Shown here piece by piece: positions 1 to 12,351 of a DNA stretch of 64,000 nucleotides. The notes below the pieces were generated by a model. It saw only the letters and a list, made by a program, of their open reading frames with translations. It was not told where the DNA came from and made no database searches. Both the position numbers and the translations under genes were made by a program. Position 1 is the first letter of the stretch. The number at the start of each line of letters is the position of its first letter. The stretch is from Dirofilaria immitis (taxonomy: Eukaryota; Nematoda; Chromadorea; Rhabditida; Onchocercidae), in NCBI GenBank assembly GCA_024305405.1, contig JAKNDB010000070.1:248001-312000 (forward strand), given 5' to 3'.

Positions 1-495
1 TATCAAAGATTGATATTGACCTGTTCATGCGGACAAAGTAGTTTTAGAGTATTATTTTGCGATACATTAATTACTATCCATGCATATCGTCGATACATGC
101 AATAACATTCGAATGTTTTCATTGCTAATCGATATTCATTGATATTATTAAGATCTTTCAATATTGTTATCACTGCTATTTTAATTTCTGCTACTTGTGA
201 TCCTAAACTTTTCGTTCGTTTTTTTTGAAATAAAACTAATTTAAATGGTATTAAGTTTTTAAGTATTAATTTTAGTAATTTAAGCATAACTTAAGATGAT
301 AATCATACAGATATATTATATCTAAAACTTTTAGTTTTAATCTTAAAATATATAGTTAGATTGGGAATTTTTAGTCCCGATATGGATTTATAGTAAAGTT
401 ACAATCTTTCAATTCTAATCAGGTAAATCATTGAATTTATCTAATAATAAGTAAATGCAATGAATATCAAAATACAAATATCTTCTAAAGAAAGG
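1..495. other. AT-rich intergenic stretch, no gene seen
   Basis: No conserved protein or RNA motif is recognisable on either strand. The longest minus-strand frame (3-287) is Lys/Leu/Ile/Asn-rich, as expected from AT-rich noise, and has no splice-site or family support. Confidence 0.5.
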
Positions 496-843
496 AAATT
501 TCTGTATAATAATCAGTGAACAGTACTGATCATTATCAAATAATTATAATATAAAATTTCTGTATAATAATCAGTGAACAGTACTGATCATTATCAAATA
601 ATTATAATATAAAATTTCTGTATAATAATCAGTGAATAGTACTGATCATTATCAAATAATTATAATATAAAATTTCTGTATAATAATCAGTGAACAGTAC
701 TGATCATTATCAAATAATTATAATATAAAATTTCTGTATAATAATCAGTGAATAGTACTGATCATTATCAAATAATTATAATATAAAATTTCTGTATAAT
801 AATCAGTGAACAGCACTGATCATTATCAAATAATTATAATATA
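496..843. repeat. 58-bp tandem repeat, six copies
   Basis: Six head-to-tail copies start at about 496, 554, 612, 670, 728 and 786. Each begins AAATTTCTGTATAATAATC and contains the inverted pair ATCAGT...ACTGAT, so every unit can fold a small hairpin. Copies differ at one position: copies 3 and 5 read GAATAG where copies 1, 2 and 4 read GAACAG, and copy 6 has GCACTG. This looks like a minisatellite with some higher-order (dimer-like) pattern. No coding frame runs through it. Confidence 0.93.
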
Positions 844-3800
844 AAATAAAGGTTTTGACAAATTTTTCTATCATTTTATTTTGTTTACTGAAAATTTTAG
901 TGTATTTTTATGTCGATATTAAAAATATTTTTACATTGAAATGAAAGTCAAAAAAATTTTTACCTTTTTGTGACCATAAAAAAGTATTAGAATAAGTACG
1001 GATACAAGTACAATGTGAATATATCGATGAATAAGTGTGAATCCGCGCAAAAGTACCATATGCGCTTTATCTTGCAATAAATAAAGTTGCTTATCTAAAA
1101 AAAAGATTAATAAAATATTTTAAAATCAAAAGCCATCCTTACGATAATTATAAAATATTTTATCATTTATTTATTTCGTCTTAAATAAATGGCATTAATT
1201 GATAAGAGAAAATAATTACACCGAGATTTTGATTATCGCATTTCTCTGGATAATATTTTAATTATTTGTTATTCCATCTAACATTCACTGATACTACTCC
1301 ACTAACGAATTTAATAATTATTCTCTCATGATCTTTCCCCTTTATCCCGTCATTTTTTTCTTTCCTTCTTTTTGAATATTGCAAGAAATATAATCCTAAG
1401 AAAATTGATGAAAAAAAAATGAGAAAAAAATAGTTCAAAAAAATGAAAATTTTGCATGAAAGAGAGATAATTTTAAAAAAAAACTAAAATTGGATTTAAC
1501 TCCACTATCATTCCTCTCTGATCATTTCCTTTTGTTTGATATTTTTAAAAATAAAAGATAAAAAATTTTAATCAGAATTAAAATTTATATATATCCATTC
1601 CATTCTTCATTATTGCTAAAACGATTAATATTTATTATTGCATTTGTTTTTGTAAAATAATTTATCTTTCATTTTTGAGCTAAAAAAAAGCTATGTAAGC
1701 ATTAATTTTGAAAATTTAATTTACTTCTTAATAAATGACTAATTGTTTTTTGTTTCAAATCCAAGATGTTATTGTATAGCCGATATTCCATTTACCATTT
1801 TATTATCATGATTTTATTATTTCTATGACTATTTCAAATCTGTTAACCATCTGCTATTTCTATTAGTCAAAAAAAAACAAATGGAGAAAATATGGAAAGT
1901 ATTGGTCTAATGGTTATTATTGTTTGAAATTGACAATTTCACTTTATAAAAAAAAAAACTCTTTTACCATAAACTTTGCGCTGCTTCATCAGTTAGCAAA
2001 AATTATTGTTATATAAGCAAGGAAGTATCTAAATTATCTTTATCAAAGAGGAAAAGGAAAGAAATTTGAAAGCTTAAAATTTGTTAAATATACAAAATAA
2101 ACTTTTCATAAAAACCCATAATATAAAGCAATAAATATCAATCATTTATAAATTATAAGATGAAATTATGATTGCCCAAAAAACTAATATGATGTTTATA
2201 TATCGTAATAGATTTTGCTTGGAATTAGTTTATTTATGAACAATATCTACTGTTTAATAATGATATACAATGTATGAATAAATATAATGATTATGTTATA
2301 AATCTTCCAATTATTTAATTAATATTACTTACTTACTTAATAGCGATAACGACAACGATATATGAATAAACAAAACGATTAAAATATAAATGTTTCAACT
2401 AATTAGGCATTTAATTAAATTAATAAAGGTTGGAAATTAAATATCATATCATTTAATAATCAAAAATGCAATAATAATTTGGAAAAAAAAGTGGAGGAAT
2501 CTTTCTAGTTATATCAAATTTTTTATTTTATTTCTTAAAAATTTCCCATCAATTTTTTTCCTTGCTCATCAATAAAAAACAAATATAAACAAAAATAAAA
2601 ATTTTTATTTACAAACAGAATTTTTCATTCAAAAAATTTTCAAACCAAACAAGTTTTCATTGTTTATTTATTATTTTAAAATTTTTGAATCACACTTTTT
2701 TTGATGAGCAAAAAGAAAAGTTTGTTTAGTTTAAATAATTTTTAGTGAATATATCAATCCATATGGATTGCATTTTGTAAACGATTCAATGATCCTAAAA
2801 AAAAAAAAAAAAATTCATTTCCCTCCTCTTTCAATGATACTATTTCATTTTTTTCCATCTTTTCATATATATTTATAATATTAAAAAGGAAAAAGTAAAG
2901 AATGAAAAGTGTGAGAGAAATTTCAGTTTGATATTTTTTTATATAAATGAAAATAAAAGTTTAAAAAAAAAATTTATAATATATATGAAATTTTGCAAAT
3001 GTGAAATCATTTCTTTAAATAAAAATTATTATCCTTATTTGTTGTTTTTTAAAAGAAAACAAAAAAAAATTAATAGAAAAATATTTTTACGATATACGTA
3101 TACAAAGAGATAATGGTAATTGAAATGTTGCAAAAAATAAAACAAAATTTAAATGCACAGATAACAATAATTATGCACAAAAAAATTGTTTTACAGTTGT
3201 TATTCAATCAATGCATTTTGAATTATATATAATGATAACGAAAAAAGATAACGTATTTGAGGTGTATCATTCGATAGACAAACGTTTGATGCGTGTTATT
3301 TAATGTACAAACTTTTGATCATATAATATATAAATGTTTTGATGTGTACTATTTAATGTATATTAGCAATATTAAGAGGATATTTCAAATATTTAATATA
3401 ATTATTTAAAATTTACATTATTTCTACAACAAATCAAAATTTATTTAAAAGTATAATTGGAATAGATTAATTTATATTTTATTATTAAATAATGTAAATT
3501 TTAATTTTAAATATTTTATTATTTATATAAAAATTTTCGAAATAAAATGCAAATAATTATAGTATAAAATTTCAAGTTATGTGGAAAAAAAAATTTTTTT
3601 GCGCAAATTTCAATCATTCATATGTGTTTCTTTTTTCTTTGTTTTTTTTTTTTAAAAAAAGTTCGTAATGATTTCTATAATTATGATATTAATTAAATGT
3701 CATGATGATATGAAATTTCATATGAATAATCTAATATCATTTAGGATAAGTGAATACAATTACAATTAAGCTTGTACGTTTAACTAAGTGTACTTGATAA

Positions 3801-4255
3801 GCTCTATTTATATCAGTCAACTATTTAGTTCATGATATTAATCGTATCATATAATGTATATGTTGAGGTGTAGTAAATTCATGCATATATGGTTTGTATA
3901 ACTGTTTCATACAATTTGTGTTTATGCTTTCATATAGAAAGAGTAAAATTTTTGAGATCCGAAATTTGCACACTGTTCCATCTAATATAGACCGGAATTT
4001 TGACGTCACAGTGCATTGAATAATTAACTGAAGAGCTGAGCAAGAGATTGAGACAATTCAGGAATGTTTTGCGTGTATATATGTGTTTTTGATGGATGAG
4101 ATTGTTATCATTGTGAACCATGAATGTTCTCTCTTCCTTCATATAATTCTTTCCAATCAATTTACTTTATCAGCTTTTTCAATTTTTCCTCCAATCAATA
4201 CCAGATTGTAACTTTTTACTAATTTTTTCAATTCCAAATAGTAACTTGGTATTTC
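844..4255. other. AT-rich gene-free stretch
   Basis: About 3.4 kb with long A and T runs and no supported exon. The frames at 2928-3113 and 3930-4160 are short, low in complexity and lack splice context. Confidence 0.5.
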
Positions 4256-4427
4256 AAAAAAGTATTAAGCGGACTTTTCAACTTTTCATTTTTATTCTTG
4301 ATATCTATTTAGTATACTCTCGAATATCTCATTTACTCTCCTTACAAAAAAGTATTAAGCGGACTTTTCAACTTTTCATTTTTATTCTTGATATCTATTT
4401 AGTATACTCTCGAATATCTCATTTTAC
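4256..4427. repeat. 90-bp tandem duplication upstream of the SOSS-B gene
   Basis: The block AAAAAAGTATTAAGCGGACT through CGAATATCTCATT is present twice, offset by exactly 90 bp (AGTATTAAGC at 4261 and 4351). The copies are nearly identical, the second having one extra T near its end. Because 90 is a multiple of three, an incidental frame runs through both copies. I regard that frame as non-coding. The block lies about 190 bp upstream of the SOSS-B start codon and may overlap its promoter. Confidence 0.9.
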
Positions 4428-4614
4428 TCCATCATTTCCTTACTATTTTTCAATAGAATTTCATAGAAATTAAGCTTTTTTTTCTATTTAAGACTAGCAT
4501 GTAAATTATTTGTAGTTTTACTTTTTTTTTCATGTTTGTATCATATTTATTCCTGTTATTGTTATCGTTAATTTCATTTCATTTTCGGTTCCTACCGATT
4601 TTCGAATTTCAGTT

Positions 4615-5950
4615 ATGTCTGGTGAAATAGTTCGACCAAATTCAATTTCACAGCTAATGCCTAATATGAAAAATGTTAATTTAACATTTATTGTTCTTGA
4701 TATTGGTAAGTTATTCGCTTCAATTAGCATCTTTCTCCCGGTTCAGCTCAAGTGTAATTTATTCTCGTGTTCATTTCAATTAATTTCAAACCAAAGTTGG
4801 GCTCCATTTCAAGCAAATGTATTTCGTTTAAATTTCGTTTCGTAATGTTTTCTCTTCTTTTTAGTTTGTTATTCTTTAATATTAATGAATTTGAACCATA
4901 TCATGAAATGGTAGGAAGAACGTGCTTCCTTTTTTTATTATTTTACACATTATTATGGAAGTCAATGGATTAGTAGAAATATTCGTTATGAATTCAAATT
5001 ATCTTATATTTCAGGTCAGTCACGACGAACGCCACAAGGACATGATGTTCGGACAATACGCGTAGCCGATCCAACGGGTTCTGTTCTCATGGGTGTATGG
5101 AATGATGTTGGCGATAATATTTCCGCTGGCGATATTTGGCGTCTGAGGTTATCTTTCCGTTATATTAAAGAAATGGATTCTAAAAGAAAAAGAATTTCGA
5201 TTTAGCTATCTTAAGGTCTTATAATAATATCCGACTAGTGGAATTAGAAGTATATCTTATATTTCATTTAGCAAACAACGTTAACTGCGTATTATCCGAT
5301 TTCAAAAATATTCTAGTACTTATGCAAAAATTAAAGTTTACTATTAATATCAGATATGGAATTTTTTGTATTTGTTTTTAGGAATGGTTTTACGACAATC
5401 TTTAAAGGTTCATTGAGTTTATCGTATGGTAAAATGGGTGAATTATTAAAAACGGGTGAGTTTTTATGGTTTATTCAGAAGTTCCAAATATGAGCGAATA
5501 TAATGCTGAATATGCAGCGAAATTCCCATCCAATCGGAAAGGTTCACCGGACGATGAAACAACGGGCAGCGGACAAGGAGGTAATTGTTCAATTTTTTCT
5601 ATTTAGTCATCCAGAATATAGCTTACTTCTCAGTATTCATTTTTCTAACTCTTTAATATGTAATTTTATTTGTATTACAAGTAAGCAATTTACCAAGTTT
5701 TTGCACATGTTATTTTGCATTTATACATCATTTGATGAAGTTGAAGGAAGTTAAAGAAATTTCGATAATCCCAGATTAACATCATCCAACTTATCAATTT
5801 TTTAATCATTTTTGTTTTGCTTCAGGTAACGGTAATGTGCAACGTTCCCACTCCACAGCTGCTATTCATCGACCATTGAAACGACCAGTACCATCTCAAG
5901 GGCAATTTCGACGTGATAGCATTACTAACAAAAGCGCAAGAAATTCTTAA
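4615..5950 (+). CDS. SOSS complex subunit B-like ssDNA-binding protein (NABP/hSSB family)
   Basis: Single-stranded-DNA-binding OB-fold protein. In animals SOSS-B works with SOSS-A/INTS3 in double-strand-break repair and checkpoint signalling in the nucleus. Inferred exons are 4615-4705, 5015-5147, 5382-5580 and 5826-5950, all with GT-AG borders and compatible phases, giving about 180 residues, close to the family size. Diagnostic stretches are NLTFIVLDIG (exon 1), HDVRTIRVADPTGS and GVWNDVGDNI (exon 2), FKGSLSLSYGKMGEL and MVYSEVPN (exon 3). The last exon is basic and low in complexity, as in the family C-terminus. One oddity: exon 3 has five T at 5461-5465 where six are needed to join the GEF segment to MVYSEVPN, so the literal frame stops soon after. 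A donor at 5454 could instead splice in phase to 5826, skipping the conserved segment. The 5' UTR and any trans-splice site were not determined. Confidence 0.88.
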
Positions 5951-8900
5951 CTTTTTATTAACAATTTCAAGATCTCAATTGCAAAAGAAAATTTAGTTGC
6001 CGAAGAGGCACAAGTTACAACAACCGAATGCAAACTTTGTTATATCTAACAAGTTCTCCGGTGCAAACCCTTTGGTGGATATTGGTCGACATGTATTCTG
6101 CTCAGATTTTTGAAATTTTCCATTAAAATTCACATAAATCCTTCAGCGGTTAATCAAAGTTTATCGGTATGGAATTAGGTTCTTTATTTGGCTTGCCATA
6201 ACGTTTCGGTACTTTTCCTCGCTTCTCCTTCCCACTAATATTCTTCCTTCCTGACTAGTGGGACGTATCTTTTCTCGATAATTATTGGTTAATATTTCAA
6301 CTACAAATAGTAAAATCTTTAATTCCCTATTTTCCCCATCAAATGAAAATTCTATTCCAAATACTAAAAATTACCAATAATATTTTAAAACTGCGGAATA
6401 TTCTGAAGCGAATTTATTTCGAACATGACGCCAAAACATTATTATTCTATATATTCTCGATATAAAATTATCGCGACTTAATAATTTCAAGAAACAAGCA
6501 TGACATAAATTTAAAAGATATCAATAAAATTAATTCTTCGAGAAAATGCTATGCTTTTGAATAAAAAGTTAGCATGACTATAATCTATAAAATATGGGAT
6601 AAATTTAAAATCAAAAGCATTTTAACTGTATATCCTTATTATTCGTTAATGTCGATCAACCGATACCACATGTCAGAACCATGAAACATTATTATACAAG
6701 CGTTTTCCACCGATTATTTATTGCAACAGTGGTCAATTATTCGTTGGTTATCTCTAAATTATTACTGTATTTATTCGATTTTGAAACCATTAACAAAGAT
6801 ATCTTCGTTCAATACTCAATTTGATAACTTCATATTTAGGCTTCCCTCAAACATTTATCGGTATATTAATGTAATGTCAACTTTGTTTTATGTTAAATTC
6901 CCTTTCATCCTTTCAATCTAACTCCAGTTATGGGAAACGAAATTTATTTTGGCGCTTTGAGGCGTCAACAATTAAGTTCTGATAAATCTACTCGCTGATC
7001 TTTAAGAATCTGAATTAAATTAATAATAATAAAGGACAAAACATATCGCATCGATCATAAAATTTGTTTAAGACATGTGTTTCAAAGCAACTTTCGTAAA
7101 GAATGGATTTTATCATTTCGATAGCACAATAATTAGGGACCAACAATTTAGCTTAAAGTTTGCAGCATCGTCATCAATCTGATGTATCTATAATATTATC
7201 TAAATCAATAATCCGTAATTATAATTAATCAATTTGTGTGAAACCCATAAATTCATCATAACTTACCCCATCTCTTACGGTAATTATTAATTGGAATAAC
7301 GATATTTGAGAGGTTTCGATTCTAAGAAATATTTATAGCATAATAATATGTAATTTTAAAAAAATGAAAATATATTTAAATGTCTGATATCCAATACTGA
7401 GCAAATTCCACATTCACCGGTGTATGAACAACAATTTTTCATTTCCAATATATAAATGGGACAGGCTATATTCTCTCTTCAACTAAGTTTGCTCAACTTA
7501 TTTTCCAGAAAATTTCCAAGAATCTTAAATGGTAAAATGGTAAATACCTTATGCGGTGAAATTTAGTTTTGAATGTTGAATTAAATTTTTACTTCTAAAA
7601 TTATAATTAAAAGTGGAAATTTCTTAAATTTATATGGTAAATATTAATTGACGACCATTCTATTGGAATAAATCGTAATACCAAAATTTATTGTATTGTT
7701 CTTGCGAGTTGTGTCGATCATATTTTTGTATGAAATAGAATTGGAAAAAAAAAGTTATCATTGTATGCAATCATTTTTATATTAATCTGTAATCGTTAAT
7801 AATTGTTACTCCTCTGACATAATAACTATTGAAAGTTGTCCAGCGTATGATTATGTAATATTACGATATAATTAATTGTAAACAAATGATTCATATTATT
7901 TTATTTAATATCTTTATTAGATTAAGAAAGAAATAAGAGAGATAATAGCTTCAATTTATTTCTTTTTAAATTTTAACTATTAAAACTCATTTGCTTAACT
8001 ATATAGTAAATAAATTGCTCTATTTAGATACTCTTTTCATTACATTTTCATTGTCATTTTTATGAATTCTTTCACAACAATTTATTACAACATCATTTTT
8101 ATAGATAATGATAAAGATTAACATATAGTTAAGTTATTCTTTATTTCCTTACTTTACACAATTGTAAATACTTTATTTTCATTTAAGCATCAAAATGTTC
8201 AAATTTTGGGTAATTAAACATCTAATACAATAAGTTTTTCTAACACAGTACGAACTCAATGATTAAAATTTCAATAAAATAAATTAATACTGGTAACAAT
8301 ATGAAAAAAAAAAAGACGCATTATTATCCTTAATATTGTCCATCCAATTAACCTCGTGGAGTACATCTTTCAGAAAATGATTTTGATGTTCAAGATCATT
8401 TGTATAGTTTAGCATCAATTCTGAGATCATAAAAGACAGCACCTTTATTTGGAGTATATAAACATAAATACTAATTCGAATCGATTTACAAAATATTGAC
8501 CTATAAATTGATATATACTCTGACACATTCATTTATGAATCTTTATATTTTCTTTTATCACGGAACTTTTTCGTATTTGTTTGCCACATAACAAACAAGT
8601 CAATCATCAGTTTATATTTGTATGAATTGATTTTTAGATCAAAAAGAAAATGCATAAAATTTCTCTCTCTCTCTCTCTCTTAATTAATAAATTCTTACGA
8701 ATTATTTTCTCAGTCCATAGGATAATTCAATGAAAAGAATATTCTCTTTTGTCATCAAGCTTGAATCATTATATACCAAGATTCTTAACAAGCTTTCGCT
8801 TAATTTGAATACTTCTATAAAGGCAAGCAATGCTATGAAAAAAAAATGTTGATAATGGTTGCATTTATTAAAATGTAGCTGGATTTCATAATTTCAATAA

Positions 8901-9105
8901 TTGAACAAATAAGTTAATCCATGATTTTATATCTTAAAATTATGGATTATAAATCAGATAAGTTATCGAATTCCGGCAATCACAGAAAAAGCTATTTTAA
9001 TTATAATAAACATTTTATTGTTTAAATAAATAAATAAACAATACCTATCATAATTTTTAATTAAGCAAATAATGAAACTACTAGCATAATATTCTGGACA
9101 GATGG
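5951..9105. other. Intergenic, no gene seen
   Basis: AT-rich sequence after the SOSS-B stop, with several scattered AATAAA hexamers. A short CT run lies at about 8661-8680. Frames at 6721-6921 and 8284-8532 are compositionally biased and have no family match that I recognise. Confidence 0.5.
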
Positions 9106-9176
9106 GCGCCAATGGTGTAGCGGTATCATTGCACCCTCCCACGGTGCAGACCCGGGTTCAACTCCCGGTTGGCGCA
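9106..9176 (+). tRNA. tRNA-Gly (anticodon CCC)
   Basis: A 71-nt cloverleaf can be read directly. The acceptor stem is GCGCCAA paired with TTGGCGC, with discriminator A. The D arm is GTGTAGCGGTATCAT. The anticodon stem GCACC/GGTGC closes a 7-nt loop CTCCCAC, so the anticodon is CCC (decodes GGG, glycine). A 4-nt variable loop follows, then a T arm CCGGG-TTCAACT-CCCGG. The internal box B (GGTTCAACTCC) is canonical. The CCA end is not encoded, as expected for a eukaryotic gene. The short variable loop rules out the long-V-arm nev-tRNA type known from nematodes. Confidence 0.96.
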
Positions 9177-9180
9177 CAAC

Positions 9181-9184
9181 TTTT
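9181..9184 (+). terminator. RNA polymerase III terminator of the tRNA-Gly gene
   Basis: A TTTT run starts four bases after the discriminator base, the usual pol III stop. Confidence 0.8.
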
Positions 9185-10395
9185 CCGCTTCCTGTTTTCT
9201 GTGAATACTCCTTTTTAGCAATTCGATCGTTCAAAAAGTTTTCCATTTTTGAACCAAAAATAGTTTCCTGTAATTAATTAGTTTGAATATAAATAATATT
9301 TTCATTATGACAAGATTTTCTATATCTAAATAAATGAGTACTATCAGTGAAATTATTTATTTTAATTCGTTTAAACATGATTGTTTAATTTTTACAACAT
9401 GAATTATTAGTTAATGAGCGATTTTTCCTATTATTCAATTTTCTAAATAGAAAAATTAAAAGATTATCCATTATAATCAAAAAGGAACAGCGATCTATTT
9501 ATTGGATGTGGATTTGAAAAGTTAGAATAACAAACACAAAATTCTTTTCAAATTTTGATAAATCAGTATTTATTGATTAAGACTTTTTTTCGCAAAACTA
9601 TCAAATGGAATACTTCAAATATTTATATGAATAATTTCTATTACTGAGGAAGATAATCAGAGAGATCGATTTTTCATTTATTTTCCATAAAATTTTGCTG
9701 ATCATTAATTAAGAGAGAAAACTGTAATACTATATAAATCTTAGTAGAAACTTAAATTCATCATTCAAAGGAAATACTTAAATCGTTGCATATTTAAGAT
9801 TTCCTGATTAATTATGCAAAGGATATTTGATTGAAGCAAGTATTTATTCATATTTATTTTAATCTTTCATATCTATCCAAATATTATATTGAAATGAGAA
9901 AATAAGTTTAAAAAAAAAATCAAATTAAATAAATAAATGAAACGAATTGATAAAATATAAAAAAATGAAATAATACAAAAACTATTAAAGAAAATGACAT
10001 TCGATAATCAAAACAAATAAATAATAAATAATTGCGTCTGCTTTTTTTTAAAAAAAAAAAAGAAATTCAATAAATGTATCAATTAAAATTGAAATATTGT
10101 TTTGATTTTTGCTTTGCTGAAAGCATATTTCTCTTTTCATTTATTGAAGTATTATTAAGTACTTATAAAAGTATTGTTTTTAGAGGAACATGATTCATTT
10201 TCGTTTTTTGCAAACATATCTGTCTTTTCTCTTAATTAATAGAAACTATGCTTTAAATAAATTCATGAAATTGCTGATAATAAATGGAAGTATCAATGAT
10301 GACAAATACGTAAGTATATTTATTTATTTCAGGAATATGAAAATTATAGGTGAAAATTGAAAGTATTAGTTGTATATAAATATATGAAAAAATTA

Positions 10396-10500
10396 AATGG
10401 AAGATGTTAGTGATGATATCAAAGGATTTAATCATTACATGATAAATGGCAAAGAAACAAATAGAGGTCAAATGGTTTAAAAAGAAAGATTTTCGATCGA
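10396..10500 (+). repeat. Diverged copy of the LTR-like repeat found at 18.4 kb
   Basis: The order GAAGATGTTA, then CAAAGGATTTA, then GAAACAAATAGAGGTCAAA, then GGTTTAAAAAGA, then TTTCGATCGAGG parallels 18386-18503 (AAGATGTTAATAAAATTAAAGGATTTAG ... GGGAACAAATCGG ... GTCAAAGGCTTTAAAAAGAG ... TTTCGATCCAAGGG). Similarity is by eye and imperfect, so this is an old relative of that element on the same strand. Its outer limits are unclear. Confidence 0.45.
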
Positions 10501-10510
10501 GGAGTTCAGT

Positions 10511-10541
10511 TAAGTCAGCAATAACGCCTATTGTTGACTTA
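10511..10541. repeat. Hairpin with 13-bp arms
   Basis: TAAGTCAGCAATA (10511-10523) and TATTGTTGACTTA (10529-10541) pair along 13 positions with one G-T, around the loop ACGCC. It sits directly after the diverged LTR-like segment and is followed by A and T runs, so it could be an element end or a structured transcript. Confidence 0.6.
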
Positions 10542-12216
10542 GCTCAAAAAAATTTTTTTTTTTGATAGCAAAAACGATCAATCTCCAATGGATATGAAAA
10601 ATGGAGTATTCTCTCTTTTAATTATTAATTTTACCTTGGTCATGAAGAGAAGAAAGAATAGATATATTATTTATTTTCTCAACAGAATTAAGTTTCAAAT
10701 GGATTAATATCGCAATAAACTTTTAATAAATGAAATCAAAATCAAATTTTAATAGATTTGAAATCATTTTTTTAAGGACTAAATTTTAGGAAAAAGCATA
10801 AAATATTTATTGCGCTGAGAAATCTATGAAAAAAATGTTAAATTAATAAGAAAATTAACCATTCTGTTCATGTACAAATTTAATTTTTTTTTTGATATGA
10901 TGAAAATTTCCTTTAAAATATATGCAAACAATTTATATTTTAGAATGCACAGCTCTTCTTATCTCCGCTTAAAACTATTGATTGATATTGGGAAAAAACC
11001 AAGATAATTTTATAAGATAATTTCATCCAAATAATAAGCCAGTTGTATATCGAAATCTTTCCTATCTTATTATCTATTCAATTCTAATATATATGTAAAT
11101 TTCTTCAGCTCAAATTTTGTATATTTTAAGCATTTACAATCTATATTTTCAACATCTAATAAATTAAATGAAATATAAATTCTTATGCTCTAAAACTAAG
11201 TTTACATTCAATGATTAAAATGTAATATGTAAATTAGCTTTTGCTTACTTATTTCTCCATCAAAAGATTTGCATAATATTAATTAGTCAACAGCATAAAC
11301 AATTCATTTTGCAAATTATCTTTCCGGTATATCATCAAGTCTAACACATCATTTTAATTCTACAATTACAAATCAAATTTAAATAAAGCTAATTCTTTGA
11401 AAAAACTGACCTTTAATCCGATCACAGTATTCCTTCAAATTTGGCGTTTCCTTTTCAATAGTTATTTTTGATGGGAAATCATATGGAGCGTAAACAATTT
11501 GACACAGCACTCCAAGCAATGCCGTATCAACCAGAAAAAGTAAAATTTACTTTTGACATGCCAATTTATAATCATACTTTAGAACAATCACATTAATTAA
11601 TTACAATTGATAGTTTCAGATTACGCTACAAATTCTTTCCCAGCTTAAATTAGATTGAAAAATTTTTATATATTCATGTTGGCTTAATGCCTGTGAAATA
11701 ATACTTATTGCCAAGGTAGGATGAAATTGATTTCAAATCATCAAATTGCGACATTTACAATTTCATCATGACTATACTTTCCGATGGCAAGTAATGGCAT
11801 TTATTTTTTTCTATGTAATTTCTTCTGCCTGTAAGATAATAGCATTCGATAAATTTTGTATTGAAATCAATTTTTCACCGGAAATGATGGATATGAATTG
11901 GTATTGAAGAGTGATATCTGGATATATATTTCAAAATATTCTAACAACTATGCATGCCATCTAATCTAGGCTAACTACAGAATATACAATTAACTAATTA
12001 TTCTAAGCTCTTAGTTAGGATATTTATGTGAAATAATTTTGCAAATAATATTATAAACTTTCTTTGACATATTGCCAAAAGCTAATCCGATATGTAATTA
12101 TATTAAAGTTTGAAAAGTAATTTCATTATTATTTTTATCCTATCACTTAATATGTCATATCATCCAGGCTATTTTGGCCACTTTTAGAAATAGCCTTTCA
12201 GAATAGTCTTTTGCCC

Positions 12217-12351
12217 TTATACCAAAGTCAGACGATCGATTTGCACGTCAGAATTGCTTCTGACTTCCACCAGAATTTCCTCTGGCTTCATCCTGCTCAG
12301 GTATAGTTCACCATCTTTCGGGTCCCAGCATATACGCTCTACCTCCGCCCT
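12217..12351 (-). pseudogene. Retroelement-like coding relic (C-terminal fragment)
   Basis: This patch is clearly richer in G+C than its surroundings. On the minus strand it has an open frame of about 44 codons ending in TAA at 12219-12217, with stretches such as ERICWDPKDGELY, LSRMKPEE and EVRSNSDVQIDRLTLV. The style resembles the C-terminal ends of polyproteins from nematode LTR elements (BEL/Pao type), but the family name is from memory and unconfirmed. Nothing upstream or downstream extends it, so it is an isolated relic. Repetitive GC-richer sequence around 12166-12216 and 12395-12480 may belong to the same element. Confidence 0.4.

Larger units (their letters stand above)
9185..12216. 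other. Intergenic; only decayed repeat sequence seen
   Basis: No supported gene. It holds the diverged LTR-like segment and the hairpin listed separately. The rest is AT-rich filler. Confidence 0.45.

Noticed and set aside
496..843. CRISPR-like array
   Set aside because: Units are contiguous 58-bp copies without unique spacers, in a eukaryotic context.
2928..3113. Various 60-100 codon ORFs in AT-rich gaps, such as 2928-3113, 21879-22154, 44885-45181 and 58928-59188
   Set aside because: Composition is Lys/Asn/Ile/Phe as expected from random AT-rich DNA, and none has splice partners or motifs.
4246..4473. Plus-strand ORF with a perfect 30-residue internal repeat
   Set aside because: It is produced by a 90-bp tandem duplication of AT-rich sequence; no start, splice or family evidence.
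9061..9246. Minus-strand ORF with a GVEPGSAPWEGAMIPLHHW segment
   Set aside because: This is the familiar antisense translation of a tRNA gene (9106-9176).
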